Shown here piece by piece: positions 8,874-18,267 of a DNA stretch of 64,000 bases. Numbering within the stretch: the stretch's first letter is position 1; each line of letters starts with the position of its first letter. The position numbers and the translations under genes were made by a program. The stretch is from Pseudaminobacter soli (ex Zhang et al. 2022) (lineage in GTDB: Bacteria; Pseudomonadota; Alphaproteobacteria; Rhizobiales; Rhizobiaceae), in contig NZ_JABVCF010000011.1 of NCBI RefSeq assembly GCF_014595955.1, forward strand, positions 62,001 to 126,000, read 5' to 3'. Below the pieces are notes generated by a model, which was not told the DNA's origin, ran no database searches, and saw only the letters and a list, made by a program, of their open reading frames with translations.

Positions 8874-9437
8874 GTGAGCGCAGAAGATACCATTGAACCT
8901 TCCCGTCGCGATTTTCTTTACATAGCTACCGGAATGGCGGGCGTCGTCGGCGTCGGCGGCGCGGTGTGGCCCTTCATCGACCAGATGCGGCCAGACGCTT
9001 CGACCTTGGCGCTCGCGACCGTCGAAGTCGATGTGGCGGCGCTCGAGCCGGGCATGTCGCTGACCGCCAAGTGGCGCGGCAAGCCGATCTTCATCCGCAA
9101 CCGCACGCCCGAAGAGATCGAGGCGGCGAAGTCGGTTCCGATGGCGGAACTGAAGGATCCGGTCGCGCGTAATGCGAACAAGGCTGCCGACGCCCCGGCA
9201 ACGGACGAGGATCGCTCCGCTGGCGACGGCAAGGAGAACTGGCTGGTGATGATCGGCTCCTGCACGCATCTGGGCTGCGTGCCGCTCGGTCAGCAGGGCG
9301 ATTTCGGCGGCTGGTTCTGCCCCTGCCATGGCTCGCACTATGATACGGCCGGACGCATCCGGAAGGGTCCGGCTCCGGAGAACCTTGCGGTTCCGGTATT
9401 CCAGTTCGTTTCCGACACCAAGATTCGCATCGGCTGA
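8874..9437 (+). CDS. petA: Ubiquinol-cytochrome c reductase, Rieske iron-sulfur subunit
   Basis: A 187-residue subunit of the respiratory bc1 complex, carrying electrons from ubiquinol to cytochrome c1. I start it at the GTG at 8874 with AAAGGA upstream, which places the anchor correctly: [10 protein letters not shown] (11-20) opens a single membrane helix of the twin-arginine type. The cluster site is complete: C130-T-H132-L-G-C135 and C149-P-C151-H152-G-S, with Cys/His pairs binding the 2Fe-2S centre and C135/C151 forming the usual disulfide. First gene of petABC; petB begins 19 bp downstream. Confidence 0.96.
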   Translation: MSAEDTIEPSRRDFLYIATGMAGVVGVGGAVWPFIDQMRPDASTLALATVEVDVAALEPGMSLTAKWRGKPIFIRNRTPEEIEAAKSVPMAELKDPVARNANKAADAPATDEDRSAGDGKENWLVMIGSCTHLGCVPLGQQGDFGGWFCPCHGSHYDTAGRIRKGPAPENLAVPVFQFVSDTKIRIG

Positions 9438-9456
9438 GGGGCCTGGGAAAGACATC

Positions 9457-10734
9457 ATGAGCGGTGGACACTCGACCTACACGCCGAAATCCGGGATCGG
9501 AAAGTGGATCGACGCGCGCATGCCTTTGCCGCGTCTCGTCTACGATTCATTCGTCGCCTACCCGGTTCCGCGCAACCTGAACTACGCCTACACCTTCGGC
9601 GGCATTCTTTCGCTGATGCTGATCGCGCAGATCCTCACCGGCGTCGTGCTGGCGATGCATTACGTGTCCGACACGTCGCTGGCCTTCGTGTCGGTTGAGA
9701 AGATCATGCGTGACGTCAACTCCGGCTGGCTGCTGCGTTATATGCACGCCAACGGCGCGTCGTTCTTCTTCATCGCCGTCTACATCCACATCATGCGCGG
9801 CCTTTACTACGGTTCCTACAAGGCTCCGCGCGAACTGCTCTGGATCCTGGGCTGCATCATCTATCTGCTGATGATGGCGACGGCCTTCATGGGCTACGTG
9901 CTTCCGTGGGGCCAGATGAGCTTCTGGGGCGCCACCGTCATCACCGGCTTCTTCACCGCGATCCCGCTGGTCGGCGAGTGGATTCAGCAATTGCTGCTCG
10001 GCGGCTTTGCGGTCGACAATCCGACGCTCAACCGCTTCTTCGCGCTGCATTATCTGCTGCCCTTCATGATCGCCGGCGTCGTCGTCCTGCACGTCTGGGC
10101 GCTGCACGTCACCGGTCAGACCAATCCGACGGGCATCGAGGTCAAGGCGAAGACCGATACCGTGGCGTTCACGCCCTACGCCACGATCAAGGACGCGTTC
10201 GCAATGATCGTGTTCCTGGCTGTGTTCGCCTACTTCATCTTCTACATGCCGAACTATCTTGGCCATCCGGACAACTACATCGAGGCGAATCCGCTGAAGA
10301 CGCCGGCGCACATCGTGCCCGAATGGTACTTCCTGCCCTTCTACGCCATCCTGCGTGCGATCACCTTCAACATCGGGCCGATCGACTCCAAGCTGGGCGG
10401 CGTGCTCGCGATGTTCGGCTCGATCGCGGTGTTGTTCTTCGTGCCCTGGCTCGACACCTCGCGCGTGCGTTCGGCGGTCTACCGTCCGTGGTACAAGCTG
10501 TTCTTCTGGCTCTTCGTGGCCGATGCCATCTTCCTGGGATGGTTGGGCTCGCGACCGGCCGAGGGCGCCTATGTGGCAATGGCGCAGGTGGCGACGCTCT
10601 ACTACTTCGCCTTCTTCATCGTCATCATGCCGGTTCTCGGCCTGATCGAGACTCCGCGTCGGCTGCCGAACTCCATCACCGAGGCAGTGCTGTCGAAGAA
10701 CAAGGCTCATCCGGCGGTTGCCGCCAAGGTCTAA
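9457..10734 (+). CDS. petB: Cytochrome b, bc1 complex
   Basis: A 425-residue integral membrane subunit with about eight helices holding haems bL and bH and both quinone sites. The start is the ATG at 9457 ([12 protein letters not shown]). Landmarks are the [13 protein letters not shown] Qo-site motif, the first haem-ligating helix region ([15 protein letters not shown]-like) and the FALHYLLPF helix. It is the separate, full-length bacterial type and is not fused to cytochrome c1. Tight spacing on both sides indicates a petABC operon. Confidence 0.97.
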   Translation: MSGGHSTYTPKSGIGKWIDARMPLPRLVYDSFVAYPVPRNLNYAYTFGGILSLMLIAQILTGVVLAMHYVSDTSLAFVSVEKIMRDVNSGWLLRYMHANGASFFFIAVYIHIMRGLYYGSYKAPRELLWILGCIIYLLMMATAFMGYVLPWGQMSFWGATVITGFFTAIPLVGEWIQQLLLGGFAVDNPTLNRFFALHYLLPFMIAGVVVLHVWALHVTGQTNPTGIEVKAKTDTVAFTPYATIKDAFAMIVFLAVFAYFIFYMPNYLGHPDNYIEANPLKTPAHIVPEWYFLPFYAILRAITFNIGPIDSKLGGVLAMFGSIAVLFFVPWLDTSRVRSAVYRPWYKLFFWLFVADAIFLGWLGSRPAEGAYVAMAQVATLYYFAFFIVIMPVLGLIETPRRLPNSITEAVLSKNKAHPAVAAKV

Positions 10735-10760
10735 GCCAGAGAATCTAGAGGGACTTCGCT

Positions 10761-11624
10761 ATGAAAAGGATTCTCAAGGGCCTGGCCGTTCTGTCGGTCG
10801 CCACGGTCTGCGCATTCGGTGCATCGGCCGCGGAGGAAGCGGGGCATTCGGCCGCCGAGCCGACCCACTTCCCGATCTTCAAGCCGCACCACGAAAGCTG
10901 GTCCTTCGCCGGTCCGTTCGGCAAGTACGACCTGGCCCAGCTGCAGCGCGGGCTGAAGGTGTATCGCGAAGTCTGTGCCGCCTGCCATGGACTGAACCTG
11001 GTCTCGTTCCGGACGCTGGAAGGGCTTGGCTATTCCGACGCCCAGGTGAAGGCGATCGCGGCTCAATATGAGGTTCAGGACGGCCCGAACGCCGATGGCG
11101 AGATGTTCAATCGCCCGGGTATCCCGTCCGACTATTTCCCGTCGCCCTATCCGAACACGGAAGCGGCCGCCGCGGCAAACAATGGCGCCGCCCCGCCTGA
11201 TCTTTCGCTGATCGCCAAGGCGCGTGGCGTCGAGCGTGGCTTTCCGACCTTCATCTTCGACATCTTCACGCAGTATGCGGAGAGCGGACCTGACTACCTC
11301 TATTCCCTGCTGACCGGCTATGATCAGCAGCCTCCGGAGGGGATGCAGATCCCGGAAGGCACCCACTACAATCCGTATTTCATCGCCGGAAAGTCGTTGG
11401 CAATGCCGCCGCCGCTTAGCGACGGACAGGTGACCTATGACGACGGCTCGCCGGAGACGGTCAAGCAGTATTCGCACGACGTTGCCGCCTTCCTGATGTG
11501 GGCTGCGGAGCCGCACATGACGGCGCGCAAGCAGACTGGCTTCAGCGTGCTCGCCTTCCTGATCCTCTTCGGCGCCTTGGTCTACATCACCAAGCGCAAG
11601 GTCTGGTCTGAAGTCACCCACTAA
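10761..11624 (+). CDS. petC: Cytochrome c1, bc1 complex
   Basis: A 287-residue c-type haem subunit. The Sec signal ends near ASAAEE (residue ~23). The covalent haem site is C72-A-A-C75-H76. The distal Met ligand is probably in KSLAMPPPL. A C-terminal anchor helix (GFSVLAFLILFGALVYI) is followed by the basic KRK stop-transfer, so the haem domain faces the periplasm. Last gene of petABC, 26 bp after petB and followed by a good intrinsic terminator at 11651. Confidence 0.97.
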   Translation: MKRILKGLAVLSVATVCAFGASAAEEAGHSAAEPTHFPIFKPHHESWSFAGPFGKYDLAQLQRGLKVYREVCAACHGLNLVSFRTLEGLGYSDAQVKAIAAQYEVQDGPNADGEMFNRPGIPSDYFPSPYPNTEAAAAANNGAAPPDLSLIAKARGVERGFPTFIFDIFTQYAESGPDYLYSLLTGYDQQPPEGMQIPEGTHYNPYFIAGKSLAMPPPLSDGQVTYDDGSPETVKQYSHDVAAFLMWAAEPHMTARKQTGFSVLAFLILFGALVYITKRKVWSEVTH

Positions 11625-11650
11625 GCGGAAAATCAAACCCGAATATGGGC

Positions 11651-11677
11651 AAGGGCGCTGCGGCGCCCTTTTCTTTT
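11651..11677 (+). terminator. Intrinsic terminator after petABC
   Basis: A perfect 8-bp stem (AAGGGCGC / GCGCCCTT) with loop TGCG at 11651-11670 is followed by the T-rich run TTCTTTT. It lies 27 bp after the petC stop and ahead of apt, so apt is likely to have its own promoter. Confidence 0.8.
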
Positions 11678-11720
11678 CGCGCGTCTAAAGGCAATTATGC
11701 CGGGCAAGGAGTCGTCCGCG

Positions 11721-12266
11721 ATGAAGTCCTCCCTAGAAGAGACGCTGCTTTCTTCGATCCGCACGATTCCAGATTATCCCAAGCCGGGGATCCTGTTCCG
11801 CGACATCACCACGCTGCTCGGCAACGCTCGCGCGTTCCGGCGGGCGATCGACGAACTGGTGCATCCCTATGCGGGGTCGAAGATCGACAAGATCGCCGGG
11901 ATCGAGGCTCGAGGCTTCATCCTCGGCGGCGCCATCGCCCACCAACTGTCGGCCGGCTTCGTGCCGATCCGCAAGAAGGGTAAGCTGCCGCACGAAACGG
12001 TACGCGTCGCCTACAGCCTGGAGTACGGACTGGACGAGATGGAGATGCACCGCGATGCGGTCAAGCCGGGCGAGAAGGTCATCCTTGTCGACGACCTGAT
12101 CGCAACAGGCGGGACTGCGGAGGGAGCGGTGCGGCTGCTGACGCAGATGGGGGCCGACATCGTCGCCGCCTGCTTCATCGTCGACCTGCCGGACCTCGGC
12201 GGCCGCGCCAAGCTCGAGGCGCTCGGCGTGGACGTGCGCACGCTGATCGCATTCGAGGGACATTGA
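11721..12266 (+). CDS. apt: Adenine phosphoribosyltransferase
   Basis: A 181-residue cytoplasmic salvage enzyme making AMP from adenine and PRPP. The start at the ATG at 11721 has AAGGAG about 10 bases upstream and gives the normal family length; an in-frame ATG at 11697 adds eight residues without a ribosome site. Motifs are [15 protein letters not shown] near the start, [10 protein letters not shown], and the PRPP loop [13 protein letters not shown] (~120-132). The petABC-apt order is common in Rhizobiales. Confidence 0.96.
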   Translation: MKSSLEETLLSSIRTIPDYPKPGILFRDITTLLGNARAFRRAIDELVHPYAGSKIDKIAGIEARGFILGGAIAHQLSAGFVPIRKKGKLPHETVRVAYSLEYGLDEMEMHRDAVKPGEKVILVDDLIATGGTAEGAVRLLTQMGADIVAACFIVDLPDLGGRAKLEALGVDVRTLIAFEGH

Positions 12267-12305
12267 AGGCTTTTAGGTCCCAACTTTGAGGGACATTGGA
12301 GTTTA

Positions 12306-12347
12306 GGTGCGTCCTTCGAGGCTCGCCCGAGCCTCGAAGGACGCACC
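12306..12347. repeat. Perfect 20-bp palindrome with 2-bp centre
   Basis: The two 20-bp arms (starting GGTGCGTCC and ending GGACGCACC) are exact reverse complements around CC. The site is between the convergent ends of apt and the MaoC genes, where it could stop transcription from both sides, although it has no T-run. The GTGCGTCCTTCGAGGC core is of the kind scattered through Mesorhizobium-type genomes. Just upstream, GAGGGACATTG occurs twice (12255 and 12288), the first copy being the end of apt. Confidence 0.8.
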
Positions 12348-12382
12348 CAAAATTCCCGCGCCGCTAAGGGCGCACCGTTGGA

Positions 12383-12853
12383 TTACTCCACCTTCACCAG
12401 TACGGCGCTGTCGAACTCGATGACCTTGTCGCCCTTCGAGTCGAAGCCCTGCGAGTGCAGCGATACGAGCCGCCAGCCGGGCCGGCTGGCCATCGTGCGG
12501 TGGCTGACGACCCTGCGCGTATAGGAGACAGTCTCGCCGGCATAGACGGGCTTCAGCCATTTCATGTTGGTGAAGCCGGGGGAGGGGCCCATTTCGGGCT
12601 CGGGGCAAGGCCCGGTCCATCGTCTCCCGTCGCGGTTGATCGGAGTCGCGATGTTGCACTTCATCCAGGCGGCCGCCGTATGCCAGCCAGAGGCGCAGAG
12701 ACCGCCGAGAACGGATTCCTGCGCTTTATGCTCGTCCGTATGGAATGTCTGAGGATCGTATTTTTGGGCGAATGCCTTGATGGCCTCCGCCGAGAAATGA
12801 TGCGAGCCGATCGGGACTGTCACTCCGACCTCGAGCCATTCGTCGAGGGTCAT
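12383..12853 (-). CDS. MaoC-like hot-dog dehydratase
   Basis: A 156-residue single hot-dog domain. The start is the ATG at 12853, which overlaps the stop of the upstream paralogue (ATGA), so the pair is translationally coupled. The segment KYDPQTFHTDEHKAQ carries the Asp and His of the (R)-enoyl-CoA hydratase active site, and GGLCASGWHT is the following glycine-rich helix. The family hydrates or dehydrates acyl-thioesters; the substrate is not predictable here. The two genes downstream of ychF are a recurrent rhizobial neighbourhood (from memory). Confidence 0.85.
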   Translation of the reverse strand: MTLDEWLEVGVTVPIGSHHFSAEAIKAFAQKYDPQTFHTDEHKAQESVLGGLCASGWHTAAAWMKCNIATPINRDGRRWTGPCPEPEMGPSPGFTNMKWLKPVYAGETVSYTRRVVSHRTMASRPGWRLVSLHSQGFDSKGDKVIEFDSAVLVKVE

Positions 12854-13308
12854 GCCGTCTCCCGCCTCAGGAACATCATGCTGTTCTGGAACTCCAAAAC
12901 GGTTTCTCCGCGTTGGTTGAAGAGTTCGTGCCGGCATAGGACCAAGCCGATCATCGGCCGGGACTGAGAGGGGCGCTTGGCTACGACCGTGGTGCGGCCG
13001 GTCAGCGTATCCCCCGCGAGCACCGGTTTCCTCCACTTGCCATGATCGACGCCCGGTGCGCCCTGCGAAGTCGAGTCGAGCAGGAAGGCGTCGCAGATCA
13101 TGCGCATGACGATGCAGCAGGTGTGCCAGCCAGATGCCGACAGGCCGCCAAGGATACTTTCCTTGCCCGCCTGCTCGTCGAGATGCATGGGCTGCGCATC
13201 GAACTCGCTGGCGAACTCGACGATCTCTTCCGCGGTCACGAGTTTGGTTCCGAGGTCGATCGACGATCCTTCCTCGAAGTCCTCGTATGCCCAGCGCTTG
13301 TCGGTCAT
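12850..13308 (-). CDS. MaoC-like hot-dog dehydratase
   Basis: A 152-residue hot-dog protein paralogous to the next gene. The active-site region is EFDAQPMHLDEQAGKESILGGLSASGWHT, with Asp and His conserved, so catalysis is plausible. No export signal is present. It is the first gene of the two-gene unit with a 4-base overlap. Because the two have similar length and matching motifs, a heterodimeric or sequential hydratase pair is possible, but that is inference. Confidence 0.85.
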   Translation of the reverse strand: MTDKRWAYEDFEEGSSIDLGTKLVTAEEIVEFASEFDAQPMHLDEQAGKESILGGLSASGWHTCCIVMRMICDAFLLDSTSQGAPGVDHGKWRKPVLAGDTLTGRTTVVAKRPSQSRPMIGLVLCRHELFNQRGETVLEFQNSMMFLRRETA

Positions 13309-13366
13309 CGCCCCCGTCCTCGTTGTTCCGGTCTCGCCTAGCAGAGGAAGGTTGCCGGGGCCAGAC

Positions 13367-14341
13367 TTAGAGCCATCCGCGGCTCTTGAACCACCAGAAG
13401 GGGAGGACCGCCGAGAGGATCATTGCGCCAATTGCAAGCGGATAGCCGAAGACCCAGTCCAACTCGGGCATGTTGTGGAAGTTCATGCCGTAGACGGAGG
13501 CGACGAGGGTCGGTGGCAGGAACACCACCGCAGCGACCGACACGATTTTGATGATTGCATTCTGCTGGATGTTGATCATGCCGAGCGTTGCGTCGAGCAG
13601 GAAGATGATCTTCTGCGAAAGCGACTCGGCGTGGGCGGCGAGCGAAAGCACGTCGCGCGACAAGGTCTTGACGCGACCGCGCTGGTCCTTGTCGCCCTGC
13701 TTGACCATGGCGATATTGCTCAGGAACCCGGAGAGGCGTTGCAGGCTGACGAGGCTGTCCTGCACGTCGGAGATGAAGTGCTCCAACCGGCCGATCCGCC
13801 TTAATATGTGCTGGAAATCCTGGTCGCGCTTCGAAGCCTTCTTCGCGGTCGGATGGAAAATCTGCCGGGACAGATCGACGACGTCGCGGCTCGCCTGCTC
13901 CAAGTGATCGGCCAGCCGGTCAACGATCATTTCCAGGAGGGCGATCAGCACCGAGGTACCGTCGGTGCAGTTCAGGTCGGCGTTCTCTGCCCGAGCCGGA
14001 AAGGTCTCGAAGACCCGAGGCTCGTGGTAGCGTATGGTCGCGAGCCTGTTCTTCGTGAGGACAAAGGTGACCGGCCCGATCCTGCTGCCGACATCATCGG
14101 ACTGAGCGGGGATCGTGGCCGTCATCACGAAGCCGTCTCCCTCGGCATAAAGGCGGGACGAAGTTTCAATCTCCTCCATCTCTTCGCGGGTTGGAATGCC
14201 CATGCCGAGCCAGCGTTCGGCGGTCTGCTCCTCTTCCTTGCTGGGGCTGAGCAGGTCGACCCAGACCGCACCCGCCAAGCCATTTCCAAGGTCGGACAAC
14301 TGGCGCAGGCGATCCCCCTGCGCAGCGAAGGCTCGGATCAT
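13367..14341 (-). CDS. CorA-family Mg2+/Co2+ transporter
   Basis: A 324-residue protein starting at the ATG at 14341 with GAGGAAAG 6 bases upstream. A soluble acidic N-terminal funnel domain of ~260 residues with a long coiled helix is followed by two C-terminal membrane helices. The signature YGMN (GMN loop) precedes FHNMPELDW, then the last helix and the basic end WWFKSRGWL. CorA pentamers admit Mg2+ or other divalent ions; some relatives (ZntB) move Zn2+, so ion specificity is open. Monocistronic. Confidence 0.9.
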   Translation of the reverse strand: MIRAFAAQGDRLRQLSDLGNGLAGAVWVDLLSPSKEEEQTAERWLGMGIPTREEMEEIETSSRLYAEGDGFVMTATIPAQSDDVGSRIGPVTFVLTKNRLATIRYHEPRVFETFPARAENADLNCTDGTSVLIALLEMIVDRLADHLEQASRDVVDLSRQIFHPTAKKASKRDQDFQHILRRIGRLEHFISDVQDSLVSLQRLSGFLSNIAMVKQGDKDQRGRVKTLSRDVLSLAAHAESLSQKIIFLLDATLGMINIQQNAIIKIVSVAAVVFLPPTLVASVYGMNFHNMPELDWVFGYPLAIGAMILSAVLPFWWFKSRGWL

Positions 14342-14625
14342 TGAGCTTTCCTCGGGGCTGGTATGTTCGAACGGTCTTTCTGGAACCGGTTGTAGCACGG
14401 AGCCCGGTAAGCGCGAGCCGCATAATCCCCCGCCCGGCGCGGGTAAAGGCGAGTGCGCAGCCCGAGGAGTGGGGCGGATTGGTGGTTGCGACCGAAAGTA
14501 ACCCTTGCGTCAGGTCCGATATGGGCAGAAGCTTCGAAGACGTTGGAGGGGAAACTGAAGCGGATGTGAGCCGCACACTCACAGTCTGGTAATTGACCCT
14601 CTTCGTGCAAGATCGGGAGGAACAA

Positions 14626-15162
14626 ATGCCACTTCTCACCGCACTTGCTATCAGCATCGGTGTTCTGGGCGGGATCGCCACCTGGCTGTTCGTCGGTCCA
14701 GTCGGCGCACTGGGCCTGCAAATTTGGGCCGCATTCGTGGCCTGGGCTGCATTCTTCCACTCCGGCGGCGGGCAGGCCGCGCTGAAGACCAACATTCCTG
14801 CCCATGTCTACGGAGCGATCATCGCCTGGATCGTCTTCGTGCTCCTCGGTGCGCTCGCAGGCCCGCTCGGCATTCCGGTGGCCGCCGGCATCCTGGTCGG
14901 GCTCGGGGTGATCGCTATGGTCCTGGGCGCCAATGCACCGGCGCTGAGCAGCATACCATCGTCCGTGTACGGTTTTGCCTGCGTCGCCGGCTATACGCTG
15001 CTCGCCGGCAAGACGGGTACCGTGCTGTCCGCCTCGCTTGTCGACAATCCGCTGATCAACATCGTCATCTCGATGGTGATCGGGGCCGTGTTCGGCTTCA
15101 TTTCCGAGAAGGCGGCAGGCGCCCTAACAAAGGCACGGCCGACCACCGCACATCCGGCCTGA
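14626..15162 (+). CDS. DUF1097 membrane protein
   Basis: A 178-residue protein with five hydrophobic stretches, starting at the ATG at 14626 with GGGAGG 5 bases upstream; a TTG frame start at 14593 is not needed. Glycine- and alanine-rich helices with ALGLQIWAAFVAWAAFFHSGG and IPAHVYGAIIAWI match DUF1097, inner-membrane proteins of unknown function. It stands alone on the plus strand, divergent from corA (285 bp apart), and ends before a hairpin at 15211. Confidence 0.8.
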   Translation: MPLLTALAISIGVLGGIATWLFVGPVGALGLQIWAAFVAWAAFFHSGGGQAALKTNIPAHVYGAIIAWIVFVLLGALAGPLGIPVAAGILVGLGVIAMVLGANAPALSSIPSSVYGFACVAGYTLLAGKTGTVLSASLVDNPLINIVISMVIGAVFGFISEKAAGALTKARPTTAHPA

Positions 15163-15210
15163 CGGCTGGACCTCGTCGGCCTCAGCCCGGCGGTTGAGAT
15201 TAGATTTGGG

Positions 15211-15238
15211 GTCACGGAAGCCGTGAAGCTTCCGTGAC
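15211..15238. terminator. Hairpin between convergent DUF1097 and ychF genes
   Basis: Exact 11-bp arms GTCACGGAAGC / GCTTCCGTGAC with a 6-base loop. Position between two convergent stops suggests bidirectional termination. There is no T-run on either side, so a simple repeat is the alternative. Confidence 0.5.
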
Positions 15239-15280
15239 ACGCAGCGCGGTGGGACTTCGCCTCGCTGTCGGCGTAGAACG

Positions 15281-16384
15281 TCAGGTGTTGAACTTGAACA
15301 GCATGACGTCGCCGTCCTGAACGACGTATTCCTTGCCTTCGTCGCGTGCCTTGCCGGCTTCCTTGGCCGCCACTTCGCCGCCGAGATTGACATAGTCTTC
15401 ATAGGCGATCGTCTGAGCCCTGATGAAGCCGCGCTCGAAATCCGTGTGGATGACGCCGGCCGCCTGCGGCGCCTTGGTGCCTTTCTCGATCGTCCAGGCC
15501 CGCGTCTCCTTGGGGCCGGCGGTGAAATAGGTGATGAGGTTGAGCAGCGCGTAGCCGGCGCGGATCAGCTTATCCAGACCCGGCTCCTCGAGCCCCATGG
15601 AGGCGAGGAACTCGAGTTCCTCCTCGTCGGGCAGTTGTGCGACCTCGGCCTCGATCGCCGCTGAGATCACCACCACGCCGGCCCCTTGTGCCGCAGCCAT
15701 AGCCTCTACCGCGAGCGTGTGCTCGTTGCCGGTGGCGGCATCCGTTTCCGCGACGTTGCAGACGTAGAGGACGGGGTGCGAGGTGAGCAGGTTTAGGCCC
15801 TGCAGGATCTTCAGGTCGTCCAGCGAGATGCCCTGCAGCATCAGGCGCACCGGCTTGCCGTCCTGCAGCAGCGCGAGCGCCTTCTCCATCACCGGCAGTA
15901 CGGCCAAGGCTTCCTTTTCCTTGCCCTGGGCGCGCTTCCGGAACTGCACGATGCGGCGCTCGAGGCTTTCCAGGTCTGCCAGCATCAGCTCGGTCTCGAC
16001 CGTCTCGGCGTCGGCGACCGGATTGATGCGGCCCTCGACATGGGTGATGTCGTCATCCTCGAAGCAGCGCAGGACGTGCACTATGGCGTCGACCTCACGA
16101 ATGTTGGCGAGGAACTGGTTGCCGAGGCCTTCACCCTTTGAGGCGCCGCGCACCAGGCCGGCGATGTCGACGAAGGAGATGCGGGTCGGGATGATCTCCT
16201 TCGATTTGGTCACCGCAGCGATCTTCTGCAGGCGCGGATCGGGGACCGCCACCTCGCCGGTATTCGGCTCGATCGTGCAGAACGGATAGTTGGCGGCCTG
16301 TGCCGCGGCGGTGCGCGTCAGCGCGTTGAACAGCGTCGACTTGCCGACGTTGGGCAAGCCAACGATGCCGCATTTGAAACCCAT
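15281..16384 (-). CDS. ychF: Redox-regulated ribosome-associated ATPase YchF
   Basis: A 367-residue Obg-like P-loop protein. G1 is GLPNVGKS (8-15) and G3 is DIAGLVRGA. The G4 motif is CNVAE instead of NKxD, which in this family favours ATP over GTP. The coiled helical insert follows, and the TGS domain occupies ~280-367, ending in GDVMLFKFN as usual. It binds ribosomes and modulates stress responses. In many Rhizobiales it is directly next to pth; here a catalase gene on the other strand lies between them. Confidence 0.96.
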   Translation of the reverse strand: MGFKCGIVGLPNVGKSTLFNALTRTAAAQAANYPFCTIEPNTGEVAVPDPRLQKIAAVTKSKEIIPTRISFVDIAGLVRGASKGEGLGNQFLANIREVDAIVHVLRCFEDDDITHVEGRINPVADAETVETELMLADLESLERRIVQFRKRAQGKEKEALAVLPVMEKALALLQDGKPVRLMLQGISLDDLKILQGLNLLTSHPVLYVCNVAETDAATGNEHTLAVEAMAAAQGAGVVVISAAIEAEVAQLPDEEELEFLASMGLEEPGLDKLIRAGYALLNLITYFTAGPKETRAWTIEKGTKAPQAAGVIHTDFERGFIRAQTIAYEDYVNLGGEVAAKEAGKARDEGKEYVVQDGDVMLFKFNT

Positions 16385-16493
16385 GGCAATGTCCTAGGAA
16401 ACGAGGTTTTGCCCGCGCGTATGGGGGAAAGGATCGCCGATCGTCAAGGCCTGCGGCCTGTTTGGCTGGCATCCAGGACGACGGGTCGCGTTT

Positions 16494-16518
16494 GGAACAT
16501 GCCGTTCCTCCGTTTGTT
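16494..16518 (+). promoter_or_regulatory. Candidate EcfG-type (general stress) promoter for the Mn catalase
   Basis: GGAAC at 16494-16498, a 16-base spacer, then TGTT at 16515-16518. The alphaproteobacterial EcfG consensus is GGAAC-N16/17-CGTT, so only the first base of the -10 differs. The predicted start of transcription lies ~20 bases before the catalase ribosome site. Catalases of this type are typical general-stress targets. Confidence 0.45.
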
Positions 16519-16545
16519 GGGCCACGTCAAAACAGGAGGTCAGCC

Positions 16546-17469
16546 ATGTTCTTGCGCGTCGACAAGCTGCAGATCGAACTGCCGCCGCCCGCGAAACAAG
16601 ATGCAAACGCCGCCGCCGCGCTTCAGGAACTGCTGGGCGGCAAGTATGGGGAGATGTCAACACTCGGAAATTATCTGTTTCAGAGTTTCAACTTCCGGTC
16701 GAAGAGCAAGCTGCGTCCCTTCTACAGCCTCGTCGCGGCGATCACCGCGGAAGAGTTGGGCCATGTCGAGCTGGTCAGCAATGGCGTGGCCATGCTCAAC
16801 AACGGGCCGGACGAGGACCATGACGATACGATGCCTGGCGACGTCACCAACGCTCCGTTCGAAATGATGAAGGATGTGCGGCTAGCTGCCGGCTTCTTCT
16901 CGCAGGGCGGAGGCGCCGTCCCGGTCGACAGCAACGGGCTCAGTTGGAACAAGGACTTCGTCACCACGACAGGCAACGTCATCTTCGACCTCCTACACAA
17001 CTTCCACCTGGAGTGCGGGGCGAGGCTGCACAAGCTGCGAGTCTATGAGACGCTCACCGATCCGACCGGCCGAGAGGTCTGCGGATACCTGCTGGTCCGC
17101 GGCTCCGTCCACGCGCACGCCTATGCTCTGGCGCTGAAGAAGGTCACGGGCGTGTCGATCGAGAAGATGCTGCCCACGCCCAACATCCCGCTCGACAAGA
17201 TCCCCGAGGCCCAGAAATACCTGGCCGAAGGTGCGCACCGCCGTCTCTATACCTTCAGCCCCAGTGACTATGCCGAGATCGCGGGTATTTGGGGCAATGG
17301 CGAGACGGCGCTGGCCGGCGATCCTCCCGGAGAACTGGAGGTGGTCGAAGGCATGCCGGACGGAGGCAAGATCCAGGAATTGGTCGGGGAGCCCTCCGCC
17401 TTCACGCCCGACTACGCACCCGAGGAAATGTACGAGATCGCGGCGAAGCTGTATCAGGCCTCGCGGTAG
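16546..17469 (+). CDS. Manganese (non-haem) catalase
   Basis: A 307-residue dimanganese catalase that dismutates H2O2 in the cytoplasm. The start is the ATG at 16546 with a strong AGGAGG 6-7 bases upstream. The predicted metal ligands fall at E36, E70, H73, E156 and H189, within a residue of the Thermus-type numbering: E70 and H73 are in TAEELGHVELV, E156 in HNFHLECGAR, H189 in RGSVHAHAY. The C-terminal ~70 residues form an extended tail. It lies on the plus strand between minus-strand ychF and pth, behind an EcfG-like promoter, so it looks like inserted stress cargo. Confidence 0.93.
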   Translation: MFLRVDKLQIELPPPAKQDANAAAALQELLGGKYGEMSTLGNYLFQSFNFRSKSKLRPFYSLVAAITAEELGHVELVSNGVAMLNNGPDEDHDDTMPGDVTNAPFEMMKDVRLAAGFFSQGGGAVPVDSNGLSWNKDFVTTTGNVIFDLLHNFHLECGARLHKLRVYETLTDPTGREVCGYLLVRGSVHAHAYALALKKVTGVSIEKMLPTPNIPLDKIPEAQKYLAEGAHRRLYTFSPSDYAEIAGIWGNGETALAGDPPGELEVVEGMPDGGKIQELVGEPSAFTPDYAPEEMYEIAAKLYQASR

Positions 17470-17520
17470 AAGTCCGGGCTCACGTGGCGAGTGATCCGCA
17501 CCGGAGATCTCGCCACAAGC

Positions 17521-18243
17521 TCAGGATTCGCCCTTCCCAAACAGCTTCTTCAGCATCGCCGCCATCGGCCCGCTTTCGGGGACCTTGACGGCGGGCTGCT
17601 GCGGGCGGGCCTGCCGTATATGGCTGACGCGTTTCTTCTTGGGAGCCGCTTCGGGCTCCGCGGCCGTACCGGCAGGGCCGGACACCGCCAGGCTTACCCG
17701 GTTCATAAACTTGTCATCCTCACCCTTCACGAGGTGGGGGGCATTAACGGCAATCGCCTCTAGCAGCGGCTCCAGCCACTCCTTGTCGACCTTGGCGAAG
17801 TCGCCGAGCACATGGCCGTGTACCAACTCCTTCACGCCCGGATGGCCGATCCCGATGCGCGCGCGTCGGTAATCCTTGCCGAGATGGGCGTCGATCGACT
17901 TGATGCCGTTGTGGCCGCCTGATCCTCCGCCCTTCTTGACCCGTACCTTGCCGGCGACAAGGTCGAGTTCGTCGTAGAACACGGTCAGCGCGGAGGGGGT
18001 GAGCTTGTAGAACCGCAGCGCCTCTCCGATCGCCTGGCCGGAAAGGTTCATGAAGGTCTGCGGCTTGATGAGGAGGACCTTTTCGCCGCCGATCGTTCCA
18101 TCGGCAACGAGCGCCTGGAACTTTTTGGACCAGGCGGAGAAGCCATGGCGGCGGTGGATCTCATCCGCCGCCATGAACCCGACATTATGCCGGTTGTTGG
18201 CATATTTCGCGCCCGGATTGCCGAGGCCTGCAAAGACCAGCAT
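17521..18243 (-). CDS. pth: Peptidyl-tRNA hydrolase
   Basis: A 240-residue enzyme that frees peptides from dropped-off peptidyl-tRNA. The N-terminal [20 protein letters not shown] includes Asn10 and catalytic His19. [10 protein letters not shown] and YDELDL, followed by [11 protein letters not shown], are the further tRNA and active-site motifs. Beyond the normal ~190 residues is a Lys/Pro-rich C-terminal extension, a feature I associate with rhizobial Pth. It is 24 bp downstream of rplY and probably co-transcribed. Confidence 0.96.
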   Translation of the reverse strand: MLVFAGLGNPGAKYANNRHNVGFMAADEIHRRHGFSAWSKKFQALVADGTIGGEKVLLIKPQTFMNLSGQAIGEALRFYKLTPSALTVFYDELDLVAGKVRVKKGGGSGGHNGIKSIDAHLGKDYRRARIGIGHPGVKELVHGHVLGDFAKVDKEWLEPLLEAIAVNAPHLVKGEDDKFMNRVSLAVSGPAGTAAEPEAAPKKKRVSHIRQARPQQPAVKVPESGPMAAMLKKLFGKGES

Positions 18244-18267
18244 GGCTCAGCCTCCGGGGCGGGAGGA

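Noticed and set aside
9547-10710. 387-aa minus-strand frame opposite petB
   Set aside because: Antisense to conserved cytochrome b; composition typical of a shadow frame.
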